Below, one piece after another: positions 33,266-41,356 of a stretch of 64,000 bases of DNA. Every line of letters starts with the position of its first letter. Positions within the stretch are counted from its first letter, which is position 1. A program made the translations under genes and the position numbers. The notes below the pieces were generated by a model. That model was not told the origin of the DNA. It did not search any database and saw only the letters and a program-made list of their open reading frames with translations. Where the stretch lies: positions 54,753-118,752 of the forward strand of contig CANMJR010000003.1 in the NCBI GenBank assembly GCA_947498025.1, read 5' to 3'. This DNA comes from Helicobacteraceae bacterium. Its GTDB lineage: Bacteria; Campylobacterota; Campylobacteria; Campylobacterales; Sulfurimonadaceae.

Positions 33266-33904
33266 ATGATAAAGGTATCACAATTAACTAAAAAATTCGG
33301 TTCACACCTCTCACTCGACAGTGTCAGCTGTGAATTCAATAAAAATGAATCGATTGCTCTCATGGGTGCCAACGGTGCCGGAAAAACAACACTCATTCGC
33401 TCCATACTTGGATATTACCATCCAGATGGCGGGGAGGTTCTTATAAATGGATTAAACCCCATAAAAGAGCGTGTCAAAGTTTTAAAAAACATAAGCTTTG
33501 TTCCACAGCTTCCTCCGCCGATTAAACTGAGTCTTGATGAGCTCATGCATTATGTTAGCACAAGTGCGGATGTTGATAAAGAGTTGATTTTACATTATGC
33601 CAATGAGATGAAACTCGATATTGCATCCAATCTCAATAAATCGTTTTTTAAACTCAGCGGAGGAATGAAACAGAAGATGCTTATTGCCATCAGTTTGGCT
33701 AAAAAATCTGACATCATCATCTATGACGAACCGACGGCAAATCTTGACCCGCAAGCCAGAGACGATTTTTACAGACTCTTAAAACAAAACGAAGATGAAA
33801 AACTACTCCTGTTCGTAACCCACCGCCTTGAAGAGGTAAAAGAGTTGGTGAACAGACAGATATATATGGATCTTGGAAAAGTTGTCTCAGATGAAAAAAT
33901 TTAA
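33266..33904 (+). CDS. nosF: NosF, ABC ATPase of the NosDFY system
   Basis: A 212-residue ABC ATPase with Walker A GANGAGKTT, Q-loop VPQLPPP, signature KLSGGMKQKM, Walker B IIIYDEPTANLD and H-switch FVTHR. With NosY it powers delivery of a sulfur species or copper through NosD for CuZ assembly. It overlaps the following NosL-type gene by 14 nt, so the two are translated together. Confidence 0.92.
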   Translation: MIKVSQLTKKFGSHLSLDSVSCEFNKNESIALMGANGAGKTTLIRSILGYYHPDGGEVLINGLNPIKERVKVLKNISFVPQLPPPIKLSLDELMHYVSTSADVDKELILHYANEMKLDIASNLNKSFFKLSGGMKQKMLIAISLAKKSDIIIYDEPTANLDPQARDDFYRLLKQNEDEKLLLFVTHRLEEVKELVNRQIYMDLGKVVSDEKI

Positions 33905-34352
33905 TATTTTTTTATTTTCTTCCCTTTTTTTTATAGCAGCAGGCTGTGGTTCGTCCGAAAACTCATCCTTAGGCAACTTAAGCAGTGATATAAAAGTATG
34001 CCCAAAGTGCCACATGGAAGTACATAAATCAAAAATTTTCTCAGCAACTCTCAACACCGATGGGGTTACTAACTATTTCGATGATATAGGATGCATGATT
34101 TTATGGGCACATCAAAACAGTATTGATCTAACAAAAGCTGAAGCAAAAGTGTTTGCCAATGACTCAAAAAAATATATAAATGCTTACGATGCACACTACA
34201 AGTTAAATGAAAAAACCCCAATGTCCTACGGATTTTCCGCAGATGAAAACAAAATTGAAAATACGATAGATTTCAAAGAAGTGGCAATCAAAATGTTAAG
34301 GGGTGAGCATATGGCAAATCCAAAAATTAGAAAACAGATACTTGGACTTTAA
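33891..34352 (+). CDS. nosL: NosL-family copper-binding lipoprotein, copy 1
   Basis: A 153-residue lipoprotein (lipobox IAAGC, Cys19). It has the Cu(I) motif CPKCHM (C37, C40, M42) and the NosL core pattern FDDIGCMILWA, NAYDAHY and PMSYGF. NosL delivers copper to apo-NosZ. I start at ATG 33891 because it opens the signal peptide; an upstream in-frame ATG at 33873 lies inside nosF. Placed between nosF and nosY, unlike the usual order with nosL last. Confidence 0.85.
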   Translation: MKKFNIFLFSSLFFIAAGCGSSENSSLGNLSSDIKVCPKCHMEVHKSKIFSATLNTDGVTNYFDDIGCMILWAHQNSIDLTKAEAKVFANDSKKYINAYDAHYKLNEKTPMSYGFSADENKIENTIDFKEVAIKMLRGEHMANPKIRKQILGL

Positions 34353-34361
34353 GGAAATATT

Positions 34362-35189
34362 TTGAAAAATTTATATTTAATCGCATATTTGGATTTAAAA
34401 GAGTCTATCCGAGCCAGATGGTTTTTAGTCTATTCTCTTGTCTTTGGAGGGCTTATTGCTCTGTTTTTTATAGCCGGTGTTACAGAATCGCAGGTCATGG
34501 GATTTAGCGGTTTAAGCAGACTTTTACTTATGTATATTCAGATTACTATCGTAATTCTTCCGATTTTCATACTTATTACAACGGTAAGGTCTATCTCTGG
34601 AGACAGAGACAACCATATATTGGAGTACATGCTCTCCTTTCCTATATCACTCAGACAGTACTATTGGGGGAAAATAATAGGGAGATTTATTACCGTCTAT
34701 CTGCCTGTTTTTTTTGCTATGGTAATCGCCGTTGCTTACGGTGCCATCAAAGGTGCAGCTATCCCATGGAGCATTTTCTTTTTATACACAGGGCTTCTGT
34801 TCGCACTCTCAAGTGCATTTTTAGGAATTGCATTTTTTATCTCCTCTTTTGTTAAATCTTCCGAAGTTGCCCTTGGAATTGCTTTCTTCATTTGGATTTT
34901 TTTACTTGCATTTATCGATATTGCCCTTATTTCACTTATGATGCAACAGAGATTTAATGCCCAGCTCGTCCTCTTTTTAGCCATGATAAATCCGATGGAG
35001 ATTTTTAGAGTTGCTGCGATTTCACTTTTTGATCCGGAACTTACAGTTATGGGTCCAGTCGCATTTTATATACTTGATTCTATGAGTCAAGGCATATTTG
35101 TTCTTTTATCCGTAGTTTATCCATTTTCCATAGGATTGATTTTTGCCTTTTTAGGTTTCAAAATATTTGAAAAAAAAGATTTAGTTTAA
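34362..35189 (+). CDS. nosY: NosY, ABC permease of the NosDFY system
   Basis: A 275-residue ABC-2-type permease with about six membrane helices and the conserved TTVRSISGDRDNHILEYML loop after helix 2. It pairs with NosF. It starts 9 bp after the NosL-type gene and is followed by another NosL-like gene. Confidence 0.91.
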   Translation: MKNLYLIAYLDLKESIRARWFLVYSLVFGGLIALFFIAGVTESQVMGFSGLSRLLLMYIQITIVILPIFILITTVRSISGDRDNHILEYMLSFPISLRQYYWGKIIGRFITVYLPVFFAMVIAVAYGAIKGAAIPWSIFFLYTGLLFALSSAFLGIAFFISSFVKSSEVALGIAFFIWIFLLAFIDIALISLMMQQRFNAQLVLFLAMINPMEIFRVAAISLFDPELTVMGPVAFYILDSMSQGIFVLLSVVYPFSIGLIFAFLGFKIFEKKDLV

Positions 35190-35201
35190 CGAGGAGTTGA
35201 C

Positions 35202-35696
35202 ATGAAAAAATTAATTACAGCCATGCTTTTAGCATCCACTTTTACCTTTACCACGCTTTTAACGGCAGATGATTCCTACACTATGAACTATGACAAAAAC
35301 ACTACATGCTTGGTTAGAAACCTCAATGTCTATAAAGAGCCTAAATGGATTGCAAAAATTAATCTTACAAACGCGAAGGAACTTTATTTTTCAAGTCCTA
35401 AATCTATGATTGAGTTTTATCTCAGACCCGGGAAATGGAATGAGATTGGTGTAAAAAGTGAAGACGATTTTAAAGACATTATAATTACAGATTTTGCAAC
35501 AATGAAACCAACAGATGCAAAAGGGGCTTTTTATGTTTATGGAAGCAATGTAACTTCACCTGCGGGTGATGATTTGGTGCCATTTGCCACATTTGAAGCA
35601 GCTAAAAACTTTGCAAAAGAACATAATGGAAAAAGGATACTTCATCTCAATGAGATATCAGATGCTCTCATAAAACTCTTAAATGGAAATATCTAA
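35202..35696 (+). CDS. NosL-fold exported protein with degenerate copper motif, copy 2
   Basis: A 164-residue exported protein with a cleavable signal (to about TADD) rather than a lipobox. Its body matches the NosL-type protein at 39932-40588 (NVYKEPKW, KSMIEFYL, YGSNVTSPAGDDLVPF). The copper motif CPICGM of that paralogue is replaced by CLVRNL: C36 is kept, but Arg39 and Leu41 stand where Cys and Met should be. It can hardly bind Cu(I) the same way and may be a structural or regulatory relative. It is in the nos operon, 12 bp after nosY. Confidence 0.72.
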   Translation: MKKLITAMLLASTFTFTTLLTADDSYTMNYDKNTTCLVRNLNVYKEPKWIAKINLTNAKELYFSSPKSMIEFYLRPGKWNEIGVKSEDDFKDIIITDFATMKPTDAKGAFYVYGSNVTSPAGDDLVPFATFEAAKNFAKEHNGKRILHLNEISDALIKLLNGNI

Positions 35697-35707
35697 AGGA
35701 TGAAAAG

Positions 35708-36232
35708 ATGAACAAACCAATACCAAAAGATGAAGAGATACTTTTAGACCCAAAAAGATACATAGTAAGCGAAACAGATGAAAAGGGAAGAATCACATTT
35801 TGCAATGACTATTTTGTAGAAATTTGTGGCTATTCCAGAGAGGAGTTGCTAGGACAACCCCACAGCATGATTCGTCATCCGGACATGCCGAAGGTCGTCT
35901 TCAAACTCTTATGGCAAACTATATCTCAGGGAAAAAATATTAATGCGGTTGTGAAAAATCTAGCCAAAGATGGCAGATACTACTGGATATTTACAGAATT
36001 TGAATCAAGAAAAGATACGGATACAGGAAAAATAATCGGCTATACCGCTTCAAGAAAATCTATTTCAAAACATGTTATAGCCGTCATGTCCGACTTATAT
36101 GCAAAACTTTTAGAGATACAAAAAAGTGAAGGTGTTGAGGAAAGTGAAAAATATCTCATCAATTTTTTAAAATCAAAAAGCGAAGATATAGAATTTCAAA
36201 ATATTATGGAAGAGATACATAAATTTTATTAG
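35708..36232 (+). CDS. PAS-domain signalling protein, Aer-like
   Basis: A 174-residue soluble protein with one PAS domain of the Aer type (ITFCNDYFVEICGYSREELLGQPHSMIRHPDMP), which usually binds FAD and senses redox state, followed by a helical tail of about 55 residues without kinase or methyl-accepting signature. It is the last gene of the nos operon, 11 bp after a NosL-like gene, so it may report respiratory redox state to taxis or regulation. The partner is unknown. Confidence 0.8.
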   Translation: MNKPIPKDEEILLDPKRYIVSETDEKGRITFCNDYFVEICGYSREELLGQPHSMIRHPDMPKVVFKLLWQTISQGKNINAVVKNLAKDGRYYWIFTEFESRKDTDTGKIIGYTASRKSISKHVIAVMSDLYAKLLEIQKSEGVEESEKYLINFLKSKSEDIEFQNIMEEIHKFY

Positions 36233-36239
36233 AATCTAT

Positions 36240-36350
36240 ATTACGCACTAAAACGAACACGTCCGTTTTAGTGGCAGGGACAAATTGTCCCTACAACCCC
36301 CTAAAGCTACGAAAAATAAATTTTTCGAGATTTTCGTGGTGTGTTACATT
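36240..36350 (+). repeat. Dispersed hairpin repeat, copy 5
   Basis: Sits between the convergent PAS gene and a NosL-type gene. Ends TTACGCAC and GTGTGTTA are near-complementary. It contains CACTAAAACG..CGTTTTAGTG, AGGGACAA-A-TTGTCCCT, ACCCCCTAAAGCTACG and CGAAAAAT..ATTTTTCG. The position suggests it could act as a two-way terminator. Confidence 0.85.
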
Positions 36351-36352
36351 AC

Positions 36353-36805
36353 CTACTTATTTTTGACAACTCTTTGTAGAACCTCATTAAAATCAATAAT
36401 TTCCTGATTCTCTTTGATACTCTCTTTTGCTTTATGTGCACAGAAACCATATGCCATCGGAGTGATATTCTCTGTATCGTAAAATGCGCTTCTTGCATCT
36501 ATCCATTCTCCGGTGGTAGAGTCCGTTATCCAAATAAGAGCCTTATCTTTCCACTCAATTTTTTCATCTTCAAACCACAGAGCCATACACCCTATATCAT
36601 CAAACATGTATGTCTTCGCATTATCTGGATTTTTAACCTGTATCGAATTTTTTCTGTCACTGACCACCATCACACATCTTGCACACATGTCCCTATCCCA
36701 ATGAACCTCACTCATTTCACTCTTAGATTTTTCACCACAACCGACAAAGAGAGATACAAAAGTTAAAGACAAAAAGACAGACATTAAAATTTTAGAACCT
36801 AGCAT
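36353..36805 (-). CDS. nosL: NosL-family copper-binding lipoprotein, copy 3
   Basis: A 150-residue lipoprotein (lipobox FVGC, Cys23) with a Cu-motif variant CARCVM (C41, C44, M46) and NosL core elements FDDIGCMALW, DARSAFY and PMAYGF. It closely parallels the copy at 33891 in the opposing nos operon. It is the last gene of the minus-strand ABC operon, 30 bp after the membrane protein gene, and ends at a dispersed hairpin repeat. Confidence 0.83.
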   Translation of the reverse strand: MLGSKILMSVFLSLTFVSLFVGCGEKSKSEMSEVHWDRDMCARCVMVVSDRKNSIQVKNPDNAKTYMFDDIGCMALWFEDEKIEWKDKALIWITDSTTGEWIDARSAFYDTENITPMAYGFCAHKAKESIKENQEIIDFNEVLQRVVKNK

Positions 36806-36835
36806 TATGAAACTCCATTTTAATTAAAATTATTT

Positions 36836-37795
36836 TTATAACCAAACACCATTTTTTATGTAAAAAAGTATCGGATAGGATGTAAGCAATATAACATAGA
36901 GAAAATTAAAGAGGAGTGCTATTTTATAGTTTTTAGAAATCTCCTTTTCTGATGTTCTCAAGAAGCCACTCAGCAGACCATAGAATGTACCTATAAAAAG
37001 AAAAATATAGATGAAATATCCAATATAGTAGTAATCTTTTTGTAAAAAACAAAACGGGCAGTGGTGCGTTGGAAGCTGATAAATGTATGTTCCAAAAAAT
37101 GAGATAAGAGTTATAAGAGAGATAATGATAAAAAAAGCGTTACTCAGCGCAAAAATATATCTCTTTTTTAAAAAGTAAAAAATCACTATTAGCAAAAAGT
37201 TGCCATAAAACAGAACCAACAGCAGAGATGCTTTTAGACGGAATATTACAGATATATAGGAGTTAGCAGAACTAGAATATATCGCTCCGCAGCAATCAAC
37301 TACCTTCTCTATATCTATTGCTTTAAACATCACTCCCTCTAGGATTATCTCGGTCATAAGAAGAAAAAATGCCGCTATAAAAATTCCAAACTTCATTTTA
37401 GTATAGGGCTGATGCTCATGCTTCATGTCTTCATTATGCAGAGCGAGCCAGTAGGCAAAAAGATAGAGATTCAAAATTTTAAGCAGTATCAGATAGGTTC
37501 CGTAGCTTGTGGCGTTGACTACTCCTGCCGCACACATGGCACCTGTAAGCAGTCCAGAAATTTTATCAAGCGTAAAAATAAAAAAGAGAAAGAGAGGCAC
37601 TTTTATGATGAAGATATATTTTATGATTGTAGCAGTGAGAAAGCTCTGTTTTTCCAGTTTATACTGTGCTTGGGATGTGGAATTCAAATCCCATTTTAAA
37701 AATATTTTAACACTCAAGATAAATGCAATAATTGCAAACAAAAAGAAGATGACATTTAAAATAAGCAGGGCTAAAACTTCAGGAGACAAGAGCAT
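36836..37795 (-). CDS. Polytopic membrane protein with DsbB/VKOR-like CPFC motif
   Basis: A 319-residue protein with about eight hydrophobic helices. I do not recognise the family with certainty. A HHCPFCFLQKDYYYIGY segment near residue 240 resembles the redox motif of DsbB and VKOR-type disulfide oxidoreductases, and further cysteine pairs (CC in VVDCCGAIYSSS, a single Cys in MCAAG) are nearby. It lies between an ABC ATPase gene (1-nt overlap) and a NosL gene, so a role in thiol or copper handling in the periplasm is plausible. Confidence 0.6.
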   Translation of the reverse strand: MLLSPEVLALLILNVIFFLFAIIAFILSVKIFLKWDLNSTSQAQYKLEKQSFLTATIIKYIFIIKVPLFLFFIFTLDKISGLLTGAMCAAGVVNATSYGTYLILLKILNLYLFAYWLALHNEDMKHEHQPYTKMKFGIFIAAFFLLMTEIILEGVMFKAIDIEKVVDCCGAIYSSSANSYISVIFRLKASLLLVLFYGNFLLIVIFYFLKKRYIFALSNAFFIIISLITLISFFGTYIYQLPTHHCPFCFLQKDYYYIGYFIYIFLFIGTFYGLLSGFLRTSEKEISKNYKIALLFNFLYVILLTSYPILFYIKNGVWL

Positions 37796-38463
37796 TAACG
37801 CACAATTCCATTATGTATCTCTACTACGCTATCCACAAAATCAAGGTTAAAAAAGAGTGGGTCATGCGTAGCGATAACAATCGTTTTATTTAAAGATTTC
37901 AGCTCTTTGAGTATCTCTATAAAGCTAAGAGAGAGCTTCTCATCTAAGTTCGCGGTCGGTTCATCCGCCAAGATAATTTTGGGGTTATTTATATTTGCTC
38001 TGGCAATAGCAACTCTCTGCTGCTCTCCACCCGAGAGGTTCTTTACTATTGCGTTCGCTTTATGTGCTATATGAAACATCTCCATGACAAGGGCTAGTTT
38101 CTCCTCTGCATCTTTGGCATCCAGATTGAGAGGGACAAGAGGAAGCAATATATTATCTCTGACACTGAGATTTGGTATGAGATTATACTTTTGAAATACA
38201 AAACCTATATTGTCCCGTCTATAAACGGAGGCAAAGTTGTCAGAGAGTTTAGATATTTTTTTACCGTCCACTATAACTTCACCGCTGGTAGGCTTGCTCA
38301 GAGCTGCAATAAGTGAGAGGATGCTACTCTTTCCGCTTCCGCTGGCACCCTTTAAAACAAGAACTACACCCTCTTTTATGCTCAGACTTACATCATTCAA
38401 GGCAACAACTCTATCTGCCCTATTGAGCTCATATATTTTTGTTATATGTTTTAGTTCTATCAT
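37795..38463 (-). CDS. LolD/MacB-type ABC transporter ATP-binding protein
   Basis: A 222-residue ATPase with Walker A GASGSGKSS, signature LSGGEQQRVAIARA, Walker B IILADEPTANLD and the H-switch IATHD. It is of the LolD/FtsE/MacB class, which works with FtsX-type permeases in the periplasm rather than as a pump for solutes. It overlaps the genes on both sides by 1 nt (permease before it, membrane protein after it). Confidence 0.88.
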   Translation of the reverse strand: MIELKHITKIYELNRADRVVALNDVSLSIKEGVVLVLKGASGSGKSSILSLIAALSKPTSGEVIVDGKKISKLSDNFASVYRRDNIGFVFQKYNLIPNLSVRDNILLPLVPLNLDAKDAEEKLALVMEMFHIAHKANAIVKNLSGGEQQRVAIARANINNPKIILADEPTANLDEKLSLSFIEILKELKSLNKTIVIATHDPLFFNLDFVDSVVEIHNGIVR

Positions 38464-39647
38464 TATCTTATTACCTCGTCCGCTTCAAGGGTAGCAACTC
38501 TCCATGAGGGAATTATTGTTGCGGCTATGTAGATTGGAACGCTTAAAAAAAAGACTAAAAAAAGTGTTTGAATATCAAAAACAAACGGCAATTCAAAGGA
38601 TGGTTTTAGCTCCGAATAACCCACAAATATATCTCTGAGAATCGGTGCCTGAAATAGATAAACAAACGCCATGGCAAGCCCTACTCCAACTATATATGAA
38701 AAAAGTGAGATTATAGCTGCTTCATAAAACTTCTCTTTAAGCACATCATCGACTCTCCAGCCGATTGCTTTTAAAATGCCGACTTCCCTCTTCTCTTCGC
38801 TGCTGAGTCCACTCACCTTGTCATAGATTACGATAAAAAATGTAAAGAGAGAGATAATAAAAAGAGCCAAAAAAAGTCCGCTTTTATAGTTGAAAATATT
38901 TTGATAACTCACTTTTATACTCTCTTTTGTGATTATAGAGCTATTTGGATAGATTAATTTCAGTTTTGAAACTACCGTTGCTATTTCACTGCTGTTTGCC
39001 ACTTTTACTACTATGTCTGTTGCTTTTGTCTGGGGCATGTTAAAAATCTCTCTGAATGTCTCTTTTGACATAACAATCATATCGTTTGACTCAAGTTGCG
39101 TATCTCCATCGAACACTCCGGCAATCGTCACTTTTTTAAGGGTTCCGTCACTCTTTATAAAGTTGAAATACTCTTTATAATAATTTTTCTTCATACTCTC
39201 ATGTACACCTTTTCCGATTATCATTAAAGGGCTGTCTGCTTCGCCAAAATCAAATCTGTCAACGATTTTTGCAAGAGAGTTTTTATACTGATTTTCAAAC
39301 TTATCTACCCCGACAATAGAAAAGTTTACACCTGCATTTTCAAAATAGTAGTATCCCCACACCCTCGCATACGCGTCACTGACACCTTTTACGGCAAGTA
39401 TCCTATCAACTTCTGCCACATCAATATTTTGTACTCTTCCTGCCTCTGTTTTTTGGATGATAATCTCGGGAAGTGCCTCAACCGTGCTGTTTAACTCATA
39501 TTTGATTGAGTTTGTTATAAAAAAAACAGAGGTTAATAAAAAAGTCAAAAGTATAAAAACTACGGCTACAAACAGGCTTTTATATTTTTGCCTAAGTATC
39601 GCATTTATCGCAAACTCTATCAAATATATATTTATTTTATTTTTCAT
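38463..39647 (-). CDS. FtsX/MacB-type ABC permease
   Basis: A 394-residue permease. TM1 is near residues 22-46, then a periplasmic domain of about 200 residues, then three TM helices in the FtsX fold (about 255-275, 305-335, 355-380) with EKREVGILKAIGWRVDDVL, the typical coupling-loop sequence. Systems of this type extract lipoproteins or transmit mechanical work. Between two NosL genes it may act on NosL-type lipoproteins or copper transfer; that is inference. Confidence 0.85.
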   Translation of the reverse strand: MKNKINIYLIEFAINAILRQKYKSLFVAVVFILLTFLLTSVFFITNSIKYELNSTVEALPEIIIQKTEAGRVQNIDVAEVDRILAVKGVSDAYARVWGYYYFENAGVNFSIVGVDKFENQYKNSLAKIVDRFDFGEADSPLMIIGKGVHESMKKNYYKEYFNFIKSDGTLKKVTIAGVFDGDTQLESNDMIVMSKETFREIFNMPQTKATDIVVKVANSSEIATVVSKLKLIYPNSSIITKESIKVSYQNIFNYKSGLFLALFIISLFTFFIVIYDKVSGLSSEEKREVGILKAIGWRVDDVLKEKFYEAAIISLFSYIVGVGLAMAFVYLFQAPILRDIFVGYSELKPSFELPFVFDIQTLFLVFFLSVPIYIAATIIPSWRVATLEADEVIR

Positions 39648-39939
39648 TATTTATCTTTATGTGTGAATGCGAAATGGCATAAGTAGCCGTAGAATACTCT
39701 CTCAAACTGCCGTCATCTTTGTAAATTGAGAACATGTCACTCAAGCTTCTGTGCCTAACATAATGGTTCTCTGAGTAGAGCGCTAAGTCGGGAAGTCCGG
39801 AGAGTTTTACAAAACTTACTCTTTTTTCTGCTTTTTCATCGCTCATGCTTTTTGCAACTTGTAAATAGATAATTTCTATAGCCAAAAGAACAAGCAGGGT
39901 TGAGAAAAAAGAAAAAAGGAAAAAGCTTTTTTTATTCAT
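39637..39939 (-). CDS. Small membrane-anchored protein of the NosL-ABC operon
   Basis: A 100-residue protein with one N-terminal helix (about residues 5-27) and a periplasmic tail with no cysteine. I do not recognise it. It overlaps the permease gene by 11 nt and the NosL gene before it by 8 nt, so all three are translated as a coupled unit. Its HSHIKINNEK end is His/Lys rich but too short to call metal binding. Confidence 0.6.
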   Translation of the reverse strand: MNKKSFFLFSFFSTLLVLLAIEIIYLQVAKSMSDEKAEKRVSFVKLSGLPDLALYSENHYVRHRSLSDMFSIYKDDGSLREYSTATYAISHSHIKINNEK

Positions 39940-40588
39940 CTATTTTTTCAATATCTAAAGTTGTAATCTCTTCAAACTTAAAAATCTTTTTTCCTTGATG
40001 ATCCATGTAAAAACTCTTCGCATCCTCTTCATGCTCAAAGGGAATCAACTCACTCCCCATAGGACCGTAAATATCGGCACCCATAACAAAATAGGCTGTT
40101 TTTGCATCTATTGCCTTTTGCGAATAATAATCTGTTACTACAATTTTTTCTGCTGTCGGCTTCTCTTTTAAATAGAACTTCATCAAATCTTTCACACCGT
40201 CAAAGGAGAGACGGCTCTCTTTATAAAAAATCTGCGCAGCCCATTTTGGATATTTATAAACAAACATGCCGCATATCGGGCACTTTTCATCTTTGCCTAC
40301 AAGAATTACTTCTTTACTTTCCATATGCTCCGGAGCCCTCTTTACTTCCCACAAATAGGTGCTTAGTGCCTCTACATGCTCCTCTTTGAGCGGTTTACAT
40401 AAGTTGTCATGTTTTATAGAGTTTTTGAGATCATCGATTGTTGCGTAGTTTCGCAAATCTATATCACGCGTACACATCTTCTCATACACATTTTTGCCGA
40501 TTTGATAAATTTTTTTCTCCTCTGCATTAAGAGTTGCAGAAAACAAAAAGAGTAAAAGAACAAGAGAAACTGTTTTTTTTGTAAACAT
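39932..40588 (-). CDS. nosL: NosL-domain protein with cytochrome-c-like N-terminal segment, copy 4
   Basis: A 218-residue exported protein. After the signal peptide (to about residue 22) a segment of about 60 residues (YQIGKNVYEKMC ... LKEEHVEALSTYLWEV) resembles a class I cytochrome c but lacks CxxCH. Then comes a NosL domain with a canonical Cu motif CPICGM (C103, C106, M108) and KTAYFVMGADIYGPMG. It is the first gene of the six-gene minus operon, with the operon's promoter expected in the 176 bp upstream. It is the intact relative of the degenerate copy at 35202. Confidence 0.8.
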   Translation of the reverse strand: MFTKKTVSLVLLLFLFSATLNAEEKKIYQIGKNVYEKMCTRDIDLRNYATIDDLKNSIKHDNLCKPLKEEHVEALSTYLWEVKRAPEHMESKEVILVGKDEKCPICGMFVYKYPKWAAQIFYKESRLSFDGVKDLMKFYLKEKPTAEKIVVTDYYSQKAIDAKTAYFVMGADIYGPMGSELIPFEHEEDAKSFYMDHQGKKIFKFEEITTLDIEKIDE

Positions 40589-40764
40589 TGAAATACCTTA
40601 AAATTAATAGCCCAAATCTTATCTAATTAGTGTTAAATTAGTGTTAAATGGTGATTTCAATCGTTTGGTTTGTATAATCTCTTTTGAAATCTCTTCAATA
40701 CCTTATTAATCATTAAACTAAGAAAAATAGTGATACAATTAAATCAAATTTTTGGAGATTTAAT

Positions 40765-41004
40765 TTGCCTACAGTACTTAGAGTGGATGGTTTTAGGTTT
40801 TTCTTTTTTAGTGATGAGCATTTACCGCTACATATTCATGTAGAAAAAGGTGATGGTTATATGAGAGTTGAACTTGAAACATTTAAAGTTACAGATAGGT
40901 ATAAATTCTCTCAAAGTGATGAGCGAAAAATAGTAGCTATCATAAATGAACATCAACAAAAGCTTATAGGAGCATGGAATGAATACTTCAATCACAAGAG
41001 TTGA
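40765..41004 (+). CDS. DUF4160 protein
   Basis: A 79-residue protein with the DUF4160 pattern FFFSDEHLPLHIHVEKGDGYMRVELE, similar in layout to the copies at 62.4 and 63.1 kb (DEHNPPHFHARYGEYEG). Start is a TTG at 40765 with GGAG 8 bases upstream. DUF4160 genes are commonly followed by DUF2442 genes, as here (26-nt overlap), and the pair has the size and layout of a toxin-antitoxin module; biochemical function is not established. Confidence 0.75.
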   Translation: MPTVLRVDGFRFFFFSDEHLPLHIHVEKGDGYMRVELETFKVTDRYKFSQSDERKIVAIINEHQQKLIGAWNEYFNHKS

Positions 41005-41221
41005 CTTTGGAGATAAAATCTATATTTATCTCAAAAGTGGTGACATCTTGAGTGTGCCTTATAGTTATACCAAAAAAATTCAAAATGCCAAGAAAGAACA
41101 ACTCCTCAATTATCGTCTTATTGGTGGCGGTATAGGAGTACATTTTGAAGCGATAGATGAGGATATTTCACTCAGTGGTATTATCGCATATAAAATAAAC
41201 CATGAGCTTAGGGCTTCTTAG
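40979..41221 (+). CDS. DUF2442 protein
   Basis: An 80-residue DUF2442-type protein (ITRVDFGDKIYIYLKSGDILSVPYSY ... NYRLIGGGIGVHFEAIDEDISLSGIIA). It overlaps the DUF4160 gene by 26 nt, so the two are co-translated. It belongs to a different sub-branch from the two DUF2442 copies near 62-63 kb, which end in WANGADIAPER. Confidence 0.75.
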   Translation: MNTSITRVDFGDKIYIYLKSGDILSVPYSYTKKIQNAKKEQLLNYRLIGGGIGVHFEAIDEDISLSGIIAYKINHELRAS

Positions 41222-41258
41222 AAAAGAAATATCCTGTCCCCTTTTTTTAAGGAAAATA

Positions 41259-41294
41259 AAAAAATGCATAAAAGAGTGTCTGGTAGCATTTTTT
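41259..41294 (+). terminator. Possible terminator after the DUF4160/DUF2442 pair
   Basis: AAAAAATGC (41259-41267) pairs with GCATTTTTT (41286-41294) around an 18-base loop, ending in a T run. The stem is AT-rich and the loop long, so it is only a candidate. Confidence 0.45.
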
Positions 41295-41356
41295 AAAGCA
41301 ACAAGCTACAACAATATAAAAGATAAAATATTTAAGATAGAAGGGAAGGGAATTAA

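Noticed and set aside
40651..40664. Possible FNR-type box (GTGAT-TTCA-ATCGT) upstream of the NosL-ABC operon
   Set aside because: Only 7 of 10 half-site bases fit, and no -10 hexamer stands at the 36-base distance on either strand, unlike the four accepted sites.
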